Source of the DNA: Mytilisepta virgata
Taxonomy: Eukaryota > Mollusca > Bivalvia > Mytilida > Mytilidae
Length of the DNA: 64,000 bases
Assembly: GCA_028015205.1 (NCBI GenBank)
Contig: CM051511.1
Location: 3,968,001 to 4,032,000 of the forward strand
Reading direction: 5' to 3'
Positions 62,633 through 64,000 of the stretch are shown here, one piece after another; position 1 is the first letter of the stretch, and every line of letters begins with the position of its first letter. The position numbers were made by a program, and so were the translations under genes. The notes below the pieces were generated by a model. It saw nothing but the letters and a program-made list of their open reading frames with translations. It had not been told where the DNA came from and did no database searches.

Positions 62633-64000
62633 TGAACTGGTTATCTAATGAACTTGTGTTGAATTTGTTTTAAAATGTCTTTCAATATTGGATCATAGCC
62701 AGGAGTTCTGAATGATGGACAATTGATGGAAGTTTATTAATCATTATGATATAAATTCATCGTTGATAAGTTCTGATTCAGCTTTTCAGGTCCATGTTTG
62801 TACTTTATATAAATAGAAGCATGCAGAGAGACCGGAAAATGGACAAATACATCAGTGTGGATCAAATATAAAATTTTGAACCGTGTAGATCTGTAAAAAA
62901 TTGAGTAATAAAGATGGATTACATGCATAATGGACTATTTTTGCCATCAAAATTTGTCCTCAAAAAGCAGAAATTTTCATTTTACAATGTCAAATAATGT
63001 GATGTTCTCTGACTGATACCATGTCAGATTGGGAAATTTATTTATTCATTCATAAAGGGCATAGTATGATTTGGCCTGATATTTGGCCCCTTGATTTCCA
63101 AAATCAAAAGGTAATTAAAAACCTACTCTCGGATATCATTAAGTACCATTAAAATGTTGCATTTTAGGGAACATGCTTTGTTTGCAACAGGAAATTTCTG
63201 TAATAGCAGTAGTATGCTGTCAAAGATGGCTAATTGTGAAGAAATCAATGAAAAACACCAAATTTTACTCATTTTTGGACCTTTGAATTAAAATTATGAT
63301 ATTTCATTGAAATGTTTCTTTATATAAGACAAACATTATGTTAAGAAATCTTTTTGGGCAAAGGCTGTTGCTCATAGTTGTTTTAACCAAAAACTACATT
63401 GAAAAAACTCAATTTTCGTTAAATCCTTGATTCAGCAATCATTCATGACATTGCTGTTGTATCATGGGAAGGAATTTTGTACAATGATTGATAGATTGTT
63501 AAAGGTCGATCATTATACGATAAAAATGATATAAATTTGAATCTGAAATCTTACTTTAAATTTTTCACATCCGATGGGGCCAAATTATAGCTGAAATCAT
63601 ACCTTCTCCTTTAAAGTGGAAATTGGTTTATATTATTACTATGCAATAGGTTTAAGACATACAGACAATAAATGATGACGTGATTCTTCAAAATGTCTTA
63701 TACAAGGTAATGACAGTGACCTCTGTGATTATCGGCAAACACTGTAAATGATTATATTCTCAGCTAAGACAGGGAGGTATATCTTGAACGTATATCTTAT
63801 TTGGTGGTATAGATGTGATTTTGAGCTTTCTTTGTAACTTCATAGTCGGGTATCGAAGTCAACTTTTTTAGGATTCAATGTACCCAAATAACATACACCT
63901 AAATTATATACCAATGGAAAGAAAAAACTGTGTTCTATTCAAATACTTGGTCATAAAAATCAGATATGGTCACATTATTTAAAATTCAGGGTCAAAGGTC
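62633..64000 (+). other. INTS11 3' flank and end of window
   Basis: The tail of exon 18 is echoed at once by GATGAACTGGTTA and TAATGAACTTG. 63640-63760 is a partial TTAAGG-family MITE (GACGTGATTCTTCAAAATGT, GATTATCGGCAAAC). No further gene was seen. Confidence 0.5.
62907..62912 (+). promoter_or_regulatory. Candidate INTS11 polyadenylation signal
   Basis: AATAAA lies about 275 nt after the INTS11 stop codon, the first canonical signal seen there. A real signal is plausible but cannot be told from a chance hexamer in AT-rich DNA. Confidence 0.4.

Overview
The window is animal nuclear DNA: visibly AT-rich, with short exons separated by long, repeat-filled introns and no bacterial-style gene packing. 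It most likely comes from a bivalve mollusc, probably a mussel (Mytilidae). That rests on recognisable mollusc-type interspersed repeats (the AGCTCACCTGG hairpin-headed family, a SINE ending in CAATCAATCAA, and a retroelement tail with the GGTGCTCCGGAAG motif). The species is inferred, not shown.

Three protein-coding genes can be rebuilt exon by exon with intact reading frames. (1) At 9889-13015 (+), a four-exon gene encodes a 217-residue tetraspan protein of the PMP22/EMP/claudin superfamily. (2) At 28494-32665 (-), CPTP, ceramide-1-phosphate transfer protein, has two coding exons and 213 residues. (3) At 36588-62632 (+), INTS11, the catalytic endonuclease subunit of the Integrator complex, has 18 coding exons, including a 12-nt microexon, and 597 residues with every metal-ligand motif in place. 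CPTP and INTS11 are head to head, as their human orthologues are on 1p36.33.

The rest is mostly repeats. 600-6080 is a minisatellite of alternating 61- and 63-bp units with a 795-bp higher-order duplication. 6080-8030 and 13.6-25.4 kb hold several terminal-inverted-repeat (TIR) elements and arrays of roughly 150-170-bp units. Members of a TTAAGG-ended MITE family occur at both ends of the window and are themselves targets for TA-flanked MITEs. The CPTP intron contains a hAT-like element inside an LTR, followed by a primer-binding site, a very short interior and a tRNA-like segment. The space between CPTP and INTS11 is filled by a SINE, a hairpin-headed Helitron/HINE-like element carrying a reverse-transcriptase fragment, and a degenerate LINE. 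INTS11 introns 5, 7, 9, 13, 16 and 17 carry further copies, including a 2.9-kb TIR element with another TIR element inside it.

The most informative signals are the conserved CPTP-INTS11 divergent pair, the microexon, partial tandem copies of the 5' ends of INTS11 exons 13 and 17, a decayed CPTP first-exon copy 17 kb from the gene, and a possible miniature LTR retroelement carrying a tRNA-like sequence. No CRISPR array, rRNA or convincing functional tRNA gene was seen.
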